Assembly: GCA_019058315.1 (NCBI GenBank)
Contig: JAHPZH010000001.1
Span: forward strand, 653,536 to 717,535
DNA: 64,000 bases
From: Candidatus Helarchaeota archaeon
GTDB taxonomy: Archaea > Asgardarchaeota > Lokiarchaeia > Helarchaeales > RDOG01
Direction: 5' to 3'
In this document: positions 17,419 through 26,446 of the stretch, in pieces
Position numbering within the stretch: position 1 is the first letter of the stretch
How the letters are laid out: each line of letters starts with the position of its first letter
Made by a program: the position numbers and the translations under genes
Notes under the pieces: generated by a model
What the model was told of the DNA's origin: nothing
What the model saw: the letters and a program-made list of their open reading frames with translations, nothing else
Databases searched by the model: none

Positions 17419-17910
17419 GTGAGAAAATTTAATCATCAAAAAGCTCTTGAGGCTCTATTAATTCTAAGAGGAGAAACAGGAATTTCTGTAAATGATATTT
17501 ATAAAATTACTAAAATTAACGATATTGAATATAGCTTTTATTTATTAAATTTAATTGAAAAATCTTTAAATGATTCTTCCCTTTTTTTAAAATATAACCC
17601 TGCCAAAAAACGGTATTTCTTAGCTCTACCTAATGAATATTATAGTTTTTTATCCGAAAAAGATTTAATAAAATCACCTTTATCAAAAAGTGTTTTAGCT
17701 ACACTTGCCTGCATTATAATAGAATTGGAAGAAGGGGTAGTTACTGTTGAAAAATTAAAACAACTTAGAGGAAAAATGGTAATAAATCATTTAAAATCAT
17801 TGGAAAATGAAGGTTTAATTACAATATCTGAAGAAAATATTCTCCCCACTGATAAATTATTAACAAAAATTAACATAAATCAAGTAATCAAAGGAATAAA
17901 AGAAATATAA
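17419..17910 (+). CDS. scpB: ScpB subunit of SMC complex
   Basis: A 163-residue protein with two winged-helix domains. The first begins KALEALLILRGETGISVNDI, and the second has the ScpB hallmark SVLATLACIIIELEEGVVTVEKL and LRGKMVINHLKSLENEGLI. ScpB dimerises and binds the middle of ScpA. The start is GTG, one base after the scpA stop, inside GGTGAG, which also acts as part of its ribosome site. The C-terminal residues KLLTKININQVIKGIKEI have a diverged copy at about 20411-20463. Confidence 0.9.
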   Translation: MRKFNHQKALEALLILRGETGISVNDIYKITKINDIEYSFYLLNLIEKSLNDSSLFLKYNPAKKRYFLALPNEYYSFLSEKDLIKSPLSKSVLATLACIIIELEEGVVTVEKLKQLRGKMVINHLKSLENEGLITISEENILPTDKLLTKININQVIKGIKEI

Positions 17911-17937
17911 TTCTCTTATATAAAACTTGTGGAGGAG

Positions 17938-17999
17938 TTTCTCTATATTCTATTGAACGACCTACTATTATTTGATTATCATTAAGAAGTATAGAGAAA
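17938..17999. repeat. Inverted repeat pair downstream of scpB
   Basis: TTTCTCTATA at 17938-17947 and its exact reverse complement TATAGAGAAA at 17990-17999 enclose 42 bp. The stretch begins 28 bp after the scpB stop. It could be a transcript-end hairpin with a large loop or the ends of a tiny non-autonomous element. No second copy was noticed in the window. Confidence 0.5.
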
Positions 18000-18130
18000 A
18001 TTTTTCCTTGGAAATATAAGCAATACTGATTCAAAGTAAACAAATATAACCATATAGATTATAAACATGATCACTAACACACTAATAATTACTCAAATCA
18101 AATTCTTGATTGTTTTTTCGTTCATAAGGG

Positions 18131-18175
18131 TTAACACTACATAAGTAAAAGATGCTATTTTTCTATCTTTTTGTG
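18131..18175 (-). pseudogene. Remnant of radical-SAM gene 3' end
   Basis: This stretch matches the last bases of the intact radical-SAM gene at about 20468-20510. Shared strings include AAAAGATGCT and ATCTTTTTGTG in the same order with few differences, including a one-base gap that breaks the frame. Together with the scpB remnant on the other side of the BspA-like gene, it indicates that the scpB/radical-SAM junction was duplicated around an insertion. Confidence 0.65.
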
Positions 18176-18313
18176 TTATATATGCTTTCAAATGACAATC
18201 AATTTTTAAATATTATAGCAATTTATCCAAAATTACGATTTTACATAAATTTGTGTAAGTATCTTTGAGAATTGTACCAGAAAATATTTGAATTGCTGAA
18301 TAAAAAATGAAAA

Positions 18314-18339
18314 TTTATATAGTTAAATACAACTATATA
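18314..18339 (+). promoter_or_regulatory. TATA box within an inverted repeat, BspA-like gene promoter
   Basis: TATATAGTT (18316-18324), a 6-bp spacer and AACTATATA (18331-18339) form a perfect inverted repeat that includes a TTTATATA TATA-like element. It lies 45 bp upstream of the ATG at 18384, a suitable distance for a core promoter. A repressor binding here would block TBP. Confidence 0.5.
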
Positions 18340-18383
18340 AAAAATTCAAATTTAATAATTGGTAAACATTTTTAGGGATACTT

Positions 18384-20195
18384 ATGAAAAAGCAAACCAC
18401 AGCAATATTATTGATATGTATTATTGCTGGAGCTTCTGGATTTACTTTTGCATACATTTACATGACACAACAAGAAGGAATGGATCTTACATTGTTATTT
18501 TTGGTTATGATACCTCCAAAGATCAATACAGAGCCAGTTGTATTTATCTCTAAATGGGACACAACAAAAACAAGTTCGGGTTCAAGCGCAGTCGATCAGG
18601 TTAAATTGCCTTTGGTATCATTAGGAGATTATGATTTTACGGTTTATTGGGGCGATGGTACTCAAAATACAATTACAGCTTGGAATCAAACCGAAGTAAC
18701 GCACACTTATATTCCGCAAGGTGAGTATACTATTAAAATAAAAGGGAAACTAATCGGTTGGAGATTTAATAATGGGGGAGATCGTTTAAAACTACTTGAA
18801 ATTAGTAGATGGGGTTCCATTCAATTAGGAGATTCAAGCGATTATTTCTACGGATGCAATAACTTGAATCTTACGGCTATTGATAATTTAAATTTAACCG
18901 GGACGAGTAGTCTCCAAAATGCTTTTGGTGCTTGCAATAATCTCGGTAGCACTGGAAATATGAACGGCTGGGACGTCTCCAGCGTCACCGACATGAGCGG
19001 AATGTTCGTTGATGCAGGTTATTTTAATCAAAACATCAGTAGCTGGAATGTCTCTAGCGTCACCGACATGAGTGCGATGTTCTGGGGTACAAGTTCATTT
19101 AATCAAAATATTGGTAGCTGGAATGTCTCCAGCGTTATCGACATGAGCGGGATGTTCTATGGTGCGAGTTCATTCAATCAAGACATTGGTGGCTGGAACG
19201 TCTCCAACGTCATAAACATGGCATCGATGTTCTGTACTGCGAGTTCGTTTAATCAAGACATTGGCAGTTGGGACGTTTCCAGCGTTATTGACATGAACTA
19301 TATGTTCTCTGCTGCGAGTTCATTTGCTCAAGACATCAGTAGTTGGGATGTCTCCAGCGTCACCGACATGAGCGGAATGTTTTTGGGTGCTAGTTGGTTT
19401 AATTCACCTATCGGCGGCTGGAATGTGTCCAGCGTCATAAACATGAATGCAATGTTCCAAGATGCGAGTGTGTTTAATGAAGACATCGGCGGCTGGAATG
19501 TCTCCAGCGTGACAAACATGGGATCGATGTTCCATTATGCGAGTTTTTTTGATCAAGATATTGGCAGTTGGAACGTCTCCAGCGTCACCGACATGAGCGG
19601 GATGTTCTATGGTGCGAGTTCGTTTAATCAAGACATCGGAGGCTGGAATGTCTCCAGCATCATAAACATGGGATCGATGTTTTTTGAAGCATTTTCATTT
19701 AATAAAGACATTGGCGGCTGGAATGTCTCCAGCGTCACAACCATGAATGGGATGTTCTATAATGCAATTTTATTTAATCAAAATATTAGCGGCTGGAATG
19801 TCTCCAGCGTCACAACCATGGCATCGATGTTTGCTTATGCAAGTTCTTTTAATCAATCCATTGGCAGCTGGAATGTCTCTAGCGTCATATTCATGACTGG
19901 GATGTTCAGTCAAGCGACCTCATTTAATCAGAACATCAGTAGTTGGAACATCTCCAGCGTCATAGATATGAGTAATATGTTCAATGGAGTAACTTTATCA
20001 ACAGCAAACTACGATAGTTTACTAATCGGGTGGTCGCAACTACCAGTGCAAAATAATGTACCGTTTCATGCAGGTGGTTCTACATACAGTGCAGCGCCGT
20101 CGCCCGCTGCTACTGGAAGAGAACACCTCACTAACTCCACTAGCTCCATCCCCCCTGGTCATAATTGGCAAATTACTGACGGTGGACCAATATAG
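18384..20195 (+). CDS. BspA-like (DUF285) repeat surface protein
   Basis: A 603-residue exported protein. Residues about 5-27 are a signal or anchor helix ([20 protein letters not shown]). Residues 50-130 resemble a PKD/Ig-like beta domain containing [16 protein letters not shown]. From about residue 190, fourteen 25-residue repeats follow the DUF285/BspA consensus [19 protein letters not shown]. Such proteins occur on cell surfaces and mediate adhesion or contact. There is no C-terminal membrane helix, so anchoring would be N-terminal. The repeat DNA is richer in GC than its surroundings. The gene lies between duplicated scpB/radical-SAM ends, which suggests insertion. Confidence 0.88.
   Translation: MKKQTTAILLICIIAGASGFTFAYIYMTQQEGMDLTLLFLVMIPPKINTEPVVFISKWDTTKTSSGSSAVDQVKLPLVSLGDYDFTVYWGDGTQNTITAWNQTEVTHTYIPQGEYTIKIKGKLIGWRFNNGGDRLKLLEISRWGSIQLGDSSDYFYGCNNLNLTAIDNLNLTGTSSLQNAFGACNNLGSTGNMNGWDVSSVTDMSGMFVDAGYFNQNISSWNVSSVTDMSAMFWGTSSFNQNIGSWNVSSVIDMSGMFYGASSFNQDIGGWNVSNVINMASMFCTASSFNQDIGSWDVSSVIDMNYMFSAASSFAQDISSWDVSSVTDMSGMFLGASWFNSPIGGWNVSSVINMNAMFQDASVFNEDIGGWNVSSVTNMGSMFHYASFFDQDIGSWNVSSVTDMSGMFYGASSFNQDIGGWNVSSIINMGSMFFEAFSFNKDIGGWNVSSVTTMNGMFYNAILFNQNISGWNVSSVTTMASMFAYASSFNQSIGSWNVSSVIFMTGMFSQATSFNQNISSWNISSVIDMSNMFNGVTLSTANYDSLLIGWSQLPVQNNVPFHAGGSTYSAAPSPAATGREHLTNSTSSIPPGHNWQITDGGPI
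18962..20010 (+). repeat. Fourteen 75-bp tandem repeats inside the BspA-like gene
   Basis: The core GTCTCCAGCGTCACCGACAT and variants recur every 75 bp, with units beginning near 18966, 19041, 19116, 19191, 19266, 19341, 19416, 19491, 19566, 19641, 19716, 19791, 19866 and 19941. Spacing stays in phase without insertions or deletions, keeping the 25-residue protein repeat. The DNA of the WNVSSV part is more conserved than the variable positions, which suggests recent amplification or gene conversion. Confidence 0.9.
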
Positions 20196-20217
20196 AACGC
20201 TCCAGTTTTAAAACCAA

Positions 20218-20239
20218 TTTTTTTTCTTTTTTTTTTTTT
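20218..20239 (+). terminator. T-rich terminator after BspA-like gene
   Basis: Twenty-one T and one C in 22 bases, 23 bp after the stop codon. This is a strong archaeal-type U-tract terminator for the BspA-like gene. Confidence 0.6.
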
Positions 20240-20386
20240 AATAATTTAATAATAGTATGAATTGGTTGTAGGTATTAAATAAATTGACTAGAAGACTTTT
20301 TTCTGGAAAAATAACTAAATATATAAAAAATATTAGTTCGTATTTTCATGGATTAAGTTTGATATTTCCCCACATATAAAATTTAT

Positions 20387-20463
20387 AGCATTGGATTATT
20401 CATTAAATTTGATTCCAAATTATTGACAAGAATCAATATAAATGAAATCCTAAAAGGAATTAA
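20387..20463 (+). pseudogene. Remnant of an scpB 3' end
   Basis: Read in frame, 20411-20463 encodes DSKLLTRININEILKGIKKI, close to the ScpB C-terminus DKLLTKININQVIKGIKEI. Upstream, GLF at about 20393 corresponds to the ScpB EGLIT segment with a short deletion. Many nucleotide differences from scpB are in third codon positions (for example TTA/TTG, ATT/ATC, AAC/AAT), so this copy diverged while still coding. The intact radical-SAM 3' end begins just after it. Confidence 0.7.
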
Positions 20464-20474
20464 AAAAATTAATA

Positions 20475-21407
20475 CTACATATGTAAAAGATGCTTATGTT
20501 TCAATCTTTTTGTGGCAGGATCTTTCAATCTTGCCTTTAATAATTTAATGATTTTTTGTTTATCTTCTTTAATATTACCAGATTCCCAATATTCGTAATT
20601 TGAATGATGGTCGTTATATACTTCACATTCTAGATCGTCATCTAAGTTTTCAATAATGGTCAATTGTTCTTTCAAAATTCCATAGGGTTCTACAATTTCA
20701 AATCTACCTTGATTGCAATCCTCCCATAGTAATGTCGTAGGCAAAATGTTGAGGGTTCTGAATCGAAATATAGTAGGACGCATTTCATTTAAAACCTTTG
20801 CTGTTTCAGTAGCATGTTCTTCAGTGTATTTTTTTCCTCCCAAACCTAATACGATATAAACAGAAATCTTTACACCAGCAGCCATGATCTTTTTTGCTGC
20901 TTTAATCATATTTTCAGGAGTTGTGCCTTTTTGCATCATCTTTAAAATTCGCCTACTGCCACTTTCAAGCCCCATATAGACAATATCAAGACCATGCTCG
21001 TGAATTTGTCGTAGCTCTTCATCACTTTTTCTTAAAATATCTAAATTTTTAGCATAACTACTGATCTGCTTGACATCTGGAAACAATTCTTTAATTTTAT
21101 CCAATACTTTTATTAATAATTCTGTAGGTGCAGAAAGTGCACTACCCCCTGCTAAAAAAACTTTGGAAACATACTCCCCATAAACTCTATGATAATATTC
21201 TAACTCTTTAAAAATTATCTCTAACGGTCGAACTCGATATCTTTGGATAATCTCATTAGTTCTAGTATTAAAATATACGCCGCAAAAACGACATCTTCCC
21301 CACCAGCATCCTTCAGTAATTCCTATTATTAGGGAATAAGCTTCTACTGGAGGTCGAATAAGTACCTTGTTTTCCAAGTCATCTGGGTTTAATCCTAATG
21401 CATGCAT
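20475..21407 (-). CDS. Radical SAM protein (COG1032-like)
   Basis: A 310-residue radical SAM enzyme. The iron-sulfur motif is CWWGRCRFC near residue 34, a CX4CX2C spacing seen in the COG1032-type subfamily with CxHNxCTFC motifs. Downstream are VFLAGGSALSAPTELL, ISSYAKN, YMGLESGSRRILKMMQKGTTPENMI and a GVKISVYIVLGLGG strand, all typical of the radical SAM barrel. No cobalamin domain or extra cluster is seen. The substrate is unknown. It is a single gene convergent with the BspA-like gene, and its last codons have a decayed copy at about 18131-18175. Confidence 0.9.
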   Translation of the reverse strand: MHALGLNPDDLENKVLIRPPVEAYSLIIGITEGCWWGRCRFCGVYFNTRTNEIIQRYRVRPLEIIFKELEYYHRVYGEYVSKVFLAGGSALSAPTELLIKVLDKIKELFPDVKQISSYAKNLDILRKSDEELRQIHEHGLDIVYMGLESGSRRILKMMQKGTTPENMIKAAKKIMAAGVKISVYIVLGLGGKKYTEEHATETAKVLNEMRPTIFRFRTLNILPTTLLWEDCNQGRFEIVEPYGILKEQLTIIENLDDDLECEVYNDHHSNYEYWESGNIKEDKQKIIKLLKARLKDPATKRLKHKHLLHM

Positions 21408-21620
21408 TTGTAAAGTCCTCTAAAATTCTTACTAAATATAATAATAAATTGAAAATAGAAAAATTTAACCCATGTTAATCATATCTGGTTATAATTTTAC
21501 AACTATCATTATTTTTTATTAAGCTAGAAAATGAAAGATATAGATTTTATTAAAATTTTGAAATTTTTTTTCTAATTTATTTATCCATTTCGAAATTGCT
21601 TTTATACAATACTTTTCTTT

Positions 21621-24425
21621 TTATAAATCTCCGACCCATTGGAATTGTGTATTAATATATTTATATACATGATAAGTATTTGCAAACGGTTTTTCTAGTA
21701 AAAGTCCAATTTCAGCTTTTCCATCGTCATCAAAATCTCCTGCTACCATTTTTATTGCTGGATTTCCTAATTTTTTCCTTGATAAAGTCTTCCATTTTTT
21801 CCATTGACGTTTTTTTGGATTCCATTTAAGAAAATGAACTTCATCTGTTTGGTTATTCGAGTTAAAATAAGCAAGTTCATCTTTACCATCTCCATTAAAG
21901 TCTCCCGATACTATTTTATCAGGTTCACCATCCCACTGCCATTCAGAATAAATTTTTAAGTATCCATGTTGACTTTCTGAAGTGGGAAAAGGTTCAGCGA
22001 AGTCTAAAACTATAATTCGTTTTTCAGGGCTATTATAAATATAAACTACTTCATCTGTTCCATCACCATCAATGTCTGCTATAATTATTTTACGTGTATA
22101 CGGAATGGGAATATGAGTTGTACCCCATCTATCAATTTGTTGTGGTTGCCAACTTGTTCCTAAATATCTTTGTAAAGAACAAAAAGTATGATTTTCAACT
22201 CTCTTCACGATTTTCCTATTATTTATCTTTATTCCAAGTTTTACACGTATAACGGCAGTTACAAGGATTAAATCACAGTTTAAGTCATTTCTATGAATTT
22301 TCTTAAGTATAGATTTAAGAACTTTAGTTTTACATATCACTAATTTACCACGCTCAATTAACTGATAGTCGGCAAGCTCAGGTGAATACATCGGTGGACC
22401 GAAACGCTCCCATTTATTCTCTGCGATATTGAACTTTGCCATATCAATACAATTTTGTCTGCTTGCTATAAGTTCTATTACTCCATCTCCATCTATATCT
22501 GCACCAAAGACTTGTTCAAATCGAATAGTTTTCGGATCCCAAACAAAAGCTGATTCTTCGGAGTCTTGGACAAGTCCCATTTTGAACCATTTTTTTTGAG
22601 TTAAGTCGTAATAAATAATTGTAAAATGATGATTTCTTAATCCTGCTTGTTGAACAGCAATTTCATCACAACCATTACCATTAAAATCACCAATTATCAG
22701 ACCTTTCCCATGTGGAATAATACCTGCTTCTATATCTGTATTCCACAAACTTTTAGTGACCCAATGTCCCCAATAAATACCTTCATTGTCAGTTCGTAGA
22801 ACTAAACACCAAAATGAAGGTATGTCAAGTATTTCAATTAAAGTATATAATGGATATCCATCATCAAACCTTATAGACCTTACTCGACCAGCTGGATGAA
22901 AACCTTTATGTGCTTGTTTTACGGCGGCAAATGCATCGAGAAAACCATAACCAAACAATAGACTATGACCATCCTCATCAGCAGTTATTTCGTATTTAGG
23001 AGAACGACGAGCTGTTCTTCGGATAATTTCTGCAATTTCTCTAGAAGAATAATTGCCTTGTTTCAGAATAAGCGCAGCTGTGCCAGATACTATGGCAGCA
23101 GCGACAGAAGTACCCCCATGACCATAACGGACTTCGGTAGTTGGGTTACCCTCTTTGTCTATAACACTCCATGCCCCATCTGGAACAGAAATATCAAGAC
23201 CAATCCCAATTTTACCAATAGGTTCTTCTAAATCTCGATTAGCAAGTCCAACAGCAAAAGTTGTTGGATTTCGGGCGATAGGTGTAATAGGTCGTTCTCC
23301 TGATGGACAATTTCCTGAGCTAACCGACCAAAAAACCCCTTTATTAATGTGAGAATACCAATTCATCCAATTAAACCAGCCACGCACATCCCTACTCTCT
23401 AACACTTCGTCAAAAGGAGGATGAAATGAATAATTTACTATACGCACCTTAGATTCGACTATTTGAACAAAAATATCAATCCAAGTTTTTCTCCCTAAGA
23501 CAAAATCAGTTTCTCCATCAATGATAATACTTCCAGTTAAACGCATAGGTGTAATACTCGTTCCTGAGCTGACACCATGAGGATATCCACTATTACTAGT
23601 TTCTTTGTTGCCGATTACACTACTCAACTCTGTTCCATGAGTATTATCATCTGGTGGATTCATTGGATCATTATCTCTCCTAACACTATCATATGCATAA
23701 TCAAAAGAAAAATTAATTTCAGGATGATTAAAGAAACCTTGGTCAATTACTATAACGCCATGTCCAGATGTTCCAAACTCCCAAGCTCTTTCAACATAAC
23801 TAAGTTGAAATATAGGAGTAGAAGGACCATCAGGATGAATACAGTCTGAAAGCATGGTTGTAAATTGTGACCCCGAATCTTTGGACGGTCTTTGGAGAAG
23901 ACAGTGGAAGTCTGGAGTAGCACACAATATTTCATCTTTATCCTTAAATGCTTTTGCGATTTTTAGTGATTTGTATTCTTCCCCTATAGGCATTCTAATT
24001 TGGAAAATAGGTAATTTCGGATATTTTTTAACAATCTTACCTTTAAATTTCTCTATTATTGAATGACATTTATCTTCAGTAATTTCTTGTCTAAAAAGTA
24101 AAAAGATATCACCAGTTGGAAAAATCAATGGATGAGAAAAATTTCCCGTTGGAGAATAAGCTTGAAGCGAATTCATTATAAGTCTTTGATTTTTCAATTC
24201 CTCAATAAATTTTAGATTTTTACCTCCTCTTAATATATCATTTTTCGATTTTGATAAATTTTTTGAATGTAAAATCAAAATCTTTTTTTCTGGGATTTCA
24301 ATCATTTTTACCCCATTTGGTTCAAATTTCTGATAAATTTCTCTTACTTTTTTAAATTTTTCGTCACTATCTAATTGACAGAGAATAATTTCTTTAACCT
24401 GGCGAAATTCAAAAAAATTATCCAT
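21621..24425 (-). CDS. Subtilisin-like (S8) protease with FG-GAP repeats
   Basis: A 934-residue protein. After a roughly 200-residue N-terminal region of unknown type, the S8 catalytic triad is visible: Asp228 in VIVIDQGF, His263 in NTHGTELSSVIGN, oxyanion Asn372 in SSGNCPSG and Ser440 in GGTSVAAAIVSGTAALI. Residues about 570-934 hold five FG-GAP/calcium-loop repeats (GDFNGNGCDEIAV, ADIDGDGVIELIA, ADIDGDGTDEVVY, GDFNGDGKDELAY, GDFDDDGKAEIGL) that probably form a propeller. Such repeats are normally extracellular, yet no signal peptide is visible at the start (MDNFFEFRQVKEII). The start has a GGAGGTAAAA site directly upstream, which supports it. It is a single gene. Confidence 0.92.
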   Translation of the reverse strand: MDNFFEFRQVKEIILCQLDSDEKFKKVREIYQKFEPNGVKMIEIPEKKILILHSKNLSKSKNDILRGGKNLKFIEELKNQRLIMNSLQAYSPTGNFSHPLIFPTGDIFLLFRQEITEDKCHSIIEKFKGKIVKKYPKLPIFQIRMPIGEEYKSLKIAKAFKDKDEILCATPDFHCLLQRPSKDSGSQFTTMLSDCIHPDGPSTPIFQLSYVERAWEFGTSGHGVIVIDQGFFNHPEINFSFDYAYDSVRRDNDPMNPPDDNTHGTELSSVIGNKETSNSGYPHGVSSGTSITPMRLTGSIIIDGETDFVLGRKTWIDIFVQIVESKVRIVNYSFHPPFDEVLESRDVRGWFNWMNWYSHINKGVFWSVSSGNCPSGERPITPIARNPTTFAVGLANRDLEEPIGKIGIGLDISVPDGAWSVIDKEGNPTTEVRYGHGGTSVAAAIVSGTAALILKQGNYSSREIAEIIRRTARRSPKYEITADEDGHSLLFGYGFLDAFAAVKQAHKGFHPAGRVRSIRFDDGYPLYTLIEILDIPSFWCLVLRTDNEGIYWGHWVTKSLWNTDIEAGIIPHGKGLIIGDFNGNGCDEIAVQQAGLRNHHFTIIYYDLTQKKWFKMGLVQDSEESAFVWDPKTIRFEQVFGADIDGDGVIELIASRQNCIDMAKFNIAENKWERFGPPMYSPELADYQLIERGKLVICKTKVLKSILKKIHRNDLNCDLILVTAVIRVKLGIKINNRKIVKRVENHTFCSLQRYLGTSWQPQQIDRWGTTHIPIPYTRKIIIADIDGDGTDEVVYIYNSPEKRIIVLDFAEPFPTSESQHGYLKIYSEWQWDGEPDKIVSGDFNGDGKDELAYFNSNNQTDEVHFLKWNPKKRQWKKWKTLSRKKLGNPAIKMVAGDFDDDGKAEIGLLLEKPFANTYHVYKYINTQFQWVGDL

Positions 24426-24670
24426 ATTTTTACCTCCTGCGATTCTATTACTAATCCATGATGATTATAAATCGCTAATTATTTTAAAATTAATATAAAT
24501 TTTTATAAATAGTTTAAACCTTTTGAATTTATAAGACAATTTTTGCATAAGATACTAGTTTGGAGAAAATTCTAAATGAAATTTCAAATATTAATTAAGA
24601 TAACACAAGGAAATACATAGGATTAGAAGTAATATTATAATGAATTGAAAAAAGCAAAAGTCAAGCTAAT

Positions 24671-25354
24671 CTATTTTTCTTTATTAAGGCTTTCAACATA
24701 TTTTTTATATTGAGATGAAAAAGAAGTATGCATATTAAAAGCTTGACTTACTATGTTTTTACTATCTTTACTAAGAAGAAAAGCAATCCAATTTAATATG
24801 TGGTTTTTACGAGAGTAACTTTCATTATGTCGCTCCATAACATTCTCAATAACTGCCACTGTCGCTACAACCGAACCACTTACGGCCTCTAGATAATTTT
24901 TCGCAGTTTTAGGATTGTATAGAAATAAAAATCCTGCATAGGGCACATTATATGGACCCACTTTATCTGCTTGATATGTATTATTTTTTATAAGGAAAAA
25001 TGTTGGGGAGAATATTATTTTTGAAGTATCACCATGGTAATAAGGAAATATTAACTCCTTATCATCGTTTACTTCAACAATCCAACTGGAATATATCGAT
25101 CTTCTCCCTAGCTGGATTATATTGGTTAGTGGAACCTCCAATTCCTCTCCTAACAATCCAGTTTTTTTTCTAACTGAAATCAATTCAAAATCTTTTTTAT
25201 CTTTCTTTTCATCCTGTAAAACTAATAAAACAGGTCCTGCTTTTTTATATAACAGCTTTTTCGCAATTGCATGGTCTTTAAGACCTGGAGGGATATAACC
25301 CGTTTGTTCAATGATTTTTTTTAATTGCCTTTTTTCTTCTTCTCCAAGCTCCAT
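24671..25354 (-). CDS. Unknown protein paired with KaiC-like ATPase
   Basis: A 227-residue soluble protein. The N-terminus is helical and charged (MELGEEEKRQLKKIIEQTGY), residues 40-150 alternate short strands with turns (GPVLLVLQD, LLGEELEVPLTNI, IFSPTFFLI), and the C-terminal third is helical. The family is not recognised. The middle could be a PH-like or beta-barrel domain, but this is a guess. It begins 10 bp after the KaiC-like gene and is almost certainly co-transcribed, so it probably works with that ATPase. Confidence 0.7.
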   Translation of the reverse strand: MELGEEEKRQLKKIIEQTGYIPPGLKDHAIAKKLLYKKAGPVLLVLQDEKKDKKDFELISVRKKTGLLGEELEVPLTNIIQLGRRSIYSSWIVEVNDDKELIFPYYHGDTSKIIFSPTFFLIKNNTYQADKVGPYNVPYAGFLFLYNPKTAKNYLEAVSGSVVATVAVIENVMERHNESYSRKNHILNWIAFLLSKDSKNIVSQAFNMHTSFSSQYKKYVESLNKEK

Positions 25355-25364
25355 ATTATCACAT

Positions 25365-26273
25365 TTATTCTACTTTAATCTTTTTTTTTGATTTCTTTTT
25401 ATCTTTCTTATCTGGCTTTATAACATCTATTCCATCCAAAATATCATCAAAAGATTCAGTAATAACCTTTATCATTTTCTCAGGAACTATTAAACCTTCT
25501 TCCCTTTTAATTTTACAAGTCAACCAAATGTTACGTGACTCAGTTCCTGATAATTTACGCACTCTGAATTGTTTTATAAGTAATCCTCTTTTCATTAAAG
25601 ACGGTTCAAATCGAAAATCAATAACACCATCTGCAAAATAATTTAGAAGGCTGGAAAATATCTCGAGCTGGGGTATTCCAATATTATTTACAGCGAAAAT
25701 TTGTATTAATAGCTCTTTACATAATCTCGCACGGAGAGTTTTAATGAATTCAAGAGCCCTTTCTTGGGTATGTAATGTAGCTAATTCAGTTAATGAATCA
25801 ATAACAAGAAGACCTTGATCTGCGATATCTAATTTATTTAAAAGTGAGGAAATTGTGCTTAAAGTATTATATAAATTCTCTTTAGGCTCACATGGAATAA
25901 TATCATCTTCTACTTCCTTCCATACTTTCTCGTTTATCATATGCATTTTGAGAACAGGGCTTCCTTTATCTATCATTCTATAACTGAAGCAATCGATAAA
26001 TTTTAATTTGTTTTGTTTTAAAAATGGGATTAGATCCCAACCTAGAGGATAAAATCTCTGAATAATTGATAGTGGGGAATCATCTAGTGCTAAATATATT
26101 ACAGGCTCGCCCGCAACTAATCTCCTATAAACAATCTCACATAAAAAAGCTCCCTTGCCTGTGCCAGGTTCTCCATTAATCAAAACGAACGAATTTCTAG
26201 GTATTCCTTCGGGTATAATTATATCAACAAATTCATTACCCGTCTTTACTAGTTGTATAAAGGAAGTTGACAT
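25365..26273 (-). CDS. KaiC/RecA-superfamily ATPase
   Basis: A 302-residue single-domain KaiC-like protein. Walker A is GEPGTGKG at 34-41, where the usual Ser/Thr after Lys is Gly. A GEPVIYLALDDSPLSIIQRF strand follows, and Walker B is LLVIDSLTEL. The C-terminal tail is a lysine run (KPDKKDKKKSKKKIKVE). Archaeal KaiC-like proteins often act in signalling or in regulation of motility and are frequently paired with small regulators. The pairing with the 227-residue unknown protein, 10 bp downstream, fits that habit. Confidence 0.87.
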   Translation of the reverse strand: MSTSFIQLVKTGNEFVDIIIPEGIPRNSFVLINGEPGTGKGAFLCEIVYRRLVAGEPVIYLALDDSPLSIIQRFYPLGWDLIPFLKQNKLKFIDCFSYRMIDKGSPVLKMHMINEKVWKEVEDDIIPCEPKENLYNTLSTISSLLNKLDIADQGLLVIDSLTELATLHTQERALEFIKTLRARLCKELLIQIFAVNNIGIPQLEIFSSLLNYFADGVIDFRFEPSLMKRGLLIKQFRVRKLSGTESRNIWLTCKIKREEGLIVPEKMIKVITESFDDILDGIDVIKPDKKDKKKSKKKIKVE

Positions 26274-26446
26274 TTTTAATCCCAGATTTAAACTACTAAT
26301 TAAATAATAATCAAACTTTTAATATTTTTGTGTGGAGATAAACAACATAAACAAGGTTAAATGAAGTGATTGAAATTAATAATCTAATATACTTATGAGA
26401 ATTTATTTAATTGAAATGAATAAATTATATTGTTAACCAACAGGAA

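Larger units (their letters stand above)
17911..18383. other. Intergenic region with inverted repeat, gene-tail remnant and promoter
   Basis: No gene is supported in this 473-bp stretch. It holds a 10-bp perfect inverted repeat (17938-17947 with 17990-17999), a remnant of the radical-SAM gene's 3' end (about 18131-18175), and a palindromic TATA region (18314-18339) ahead of the BspA-like gene. Confidence 0.6.

Noticed and set aside
19328..19631. Minus-strand frames within the repeats
   Set aside because: They are produced by the repeat sequence on the opposite strand and have no independent support.
18962..20010. CRISPR-like array
   Set aside because: The repeats are contiguous 75-bp coding units with an open reading frame, not short repeats with unique spacers.
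22965..24066. Several plus-strand frames opposite the subtilase
   Set aside because: They show no domain, start site or composition of a real gene and lie antisense to a clear protease.
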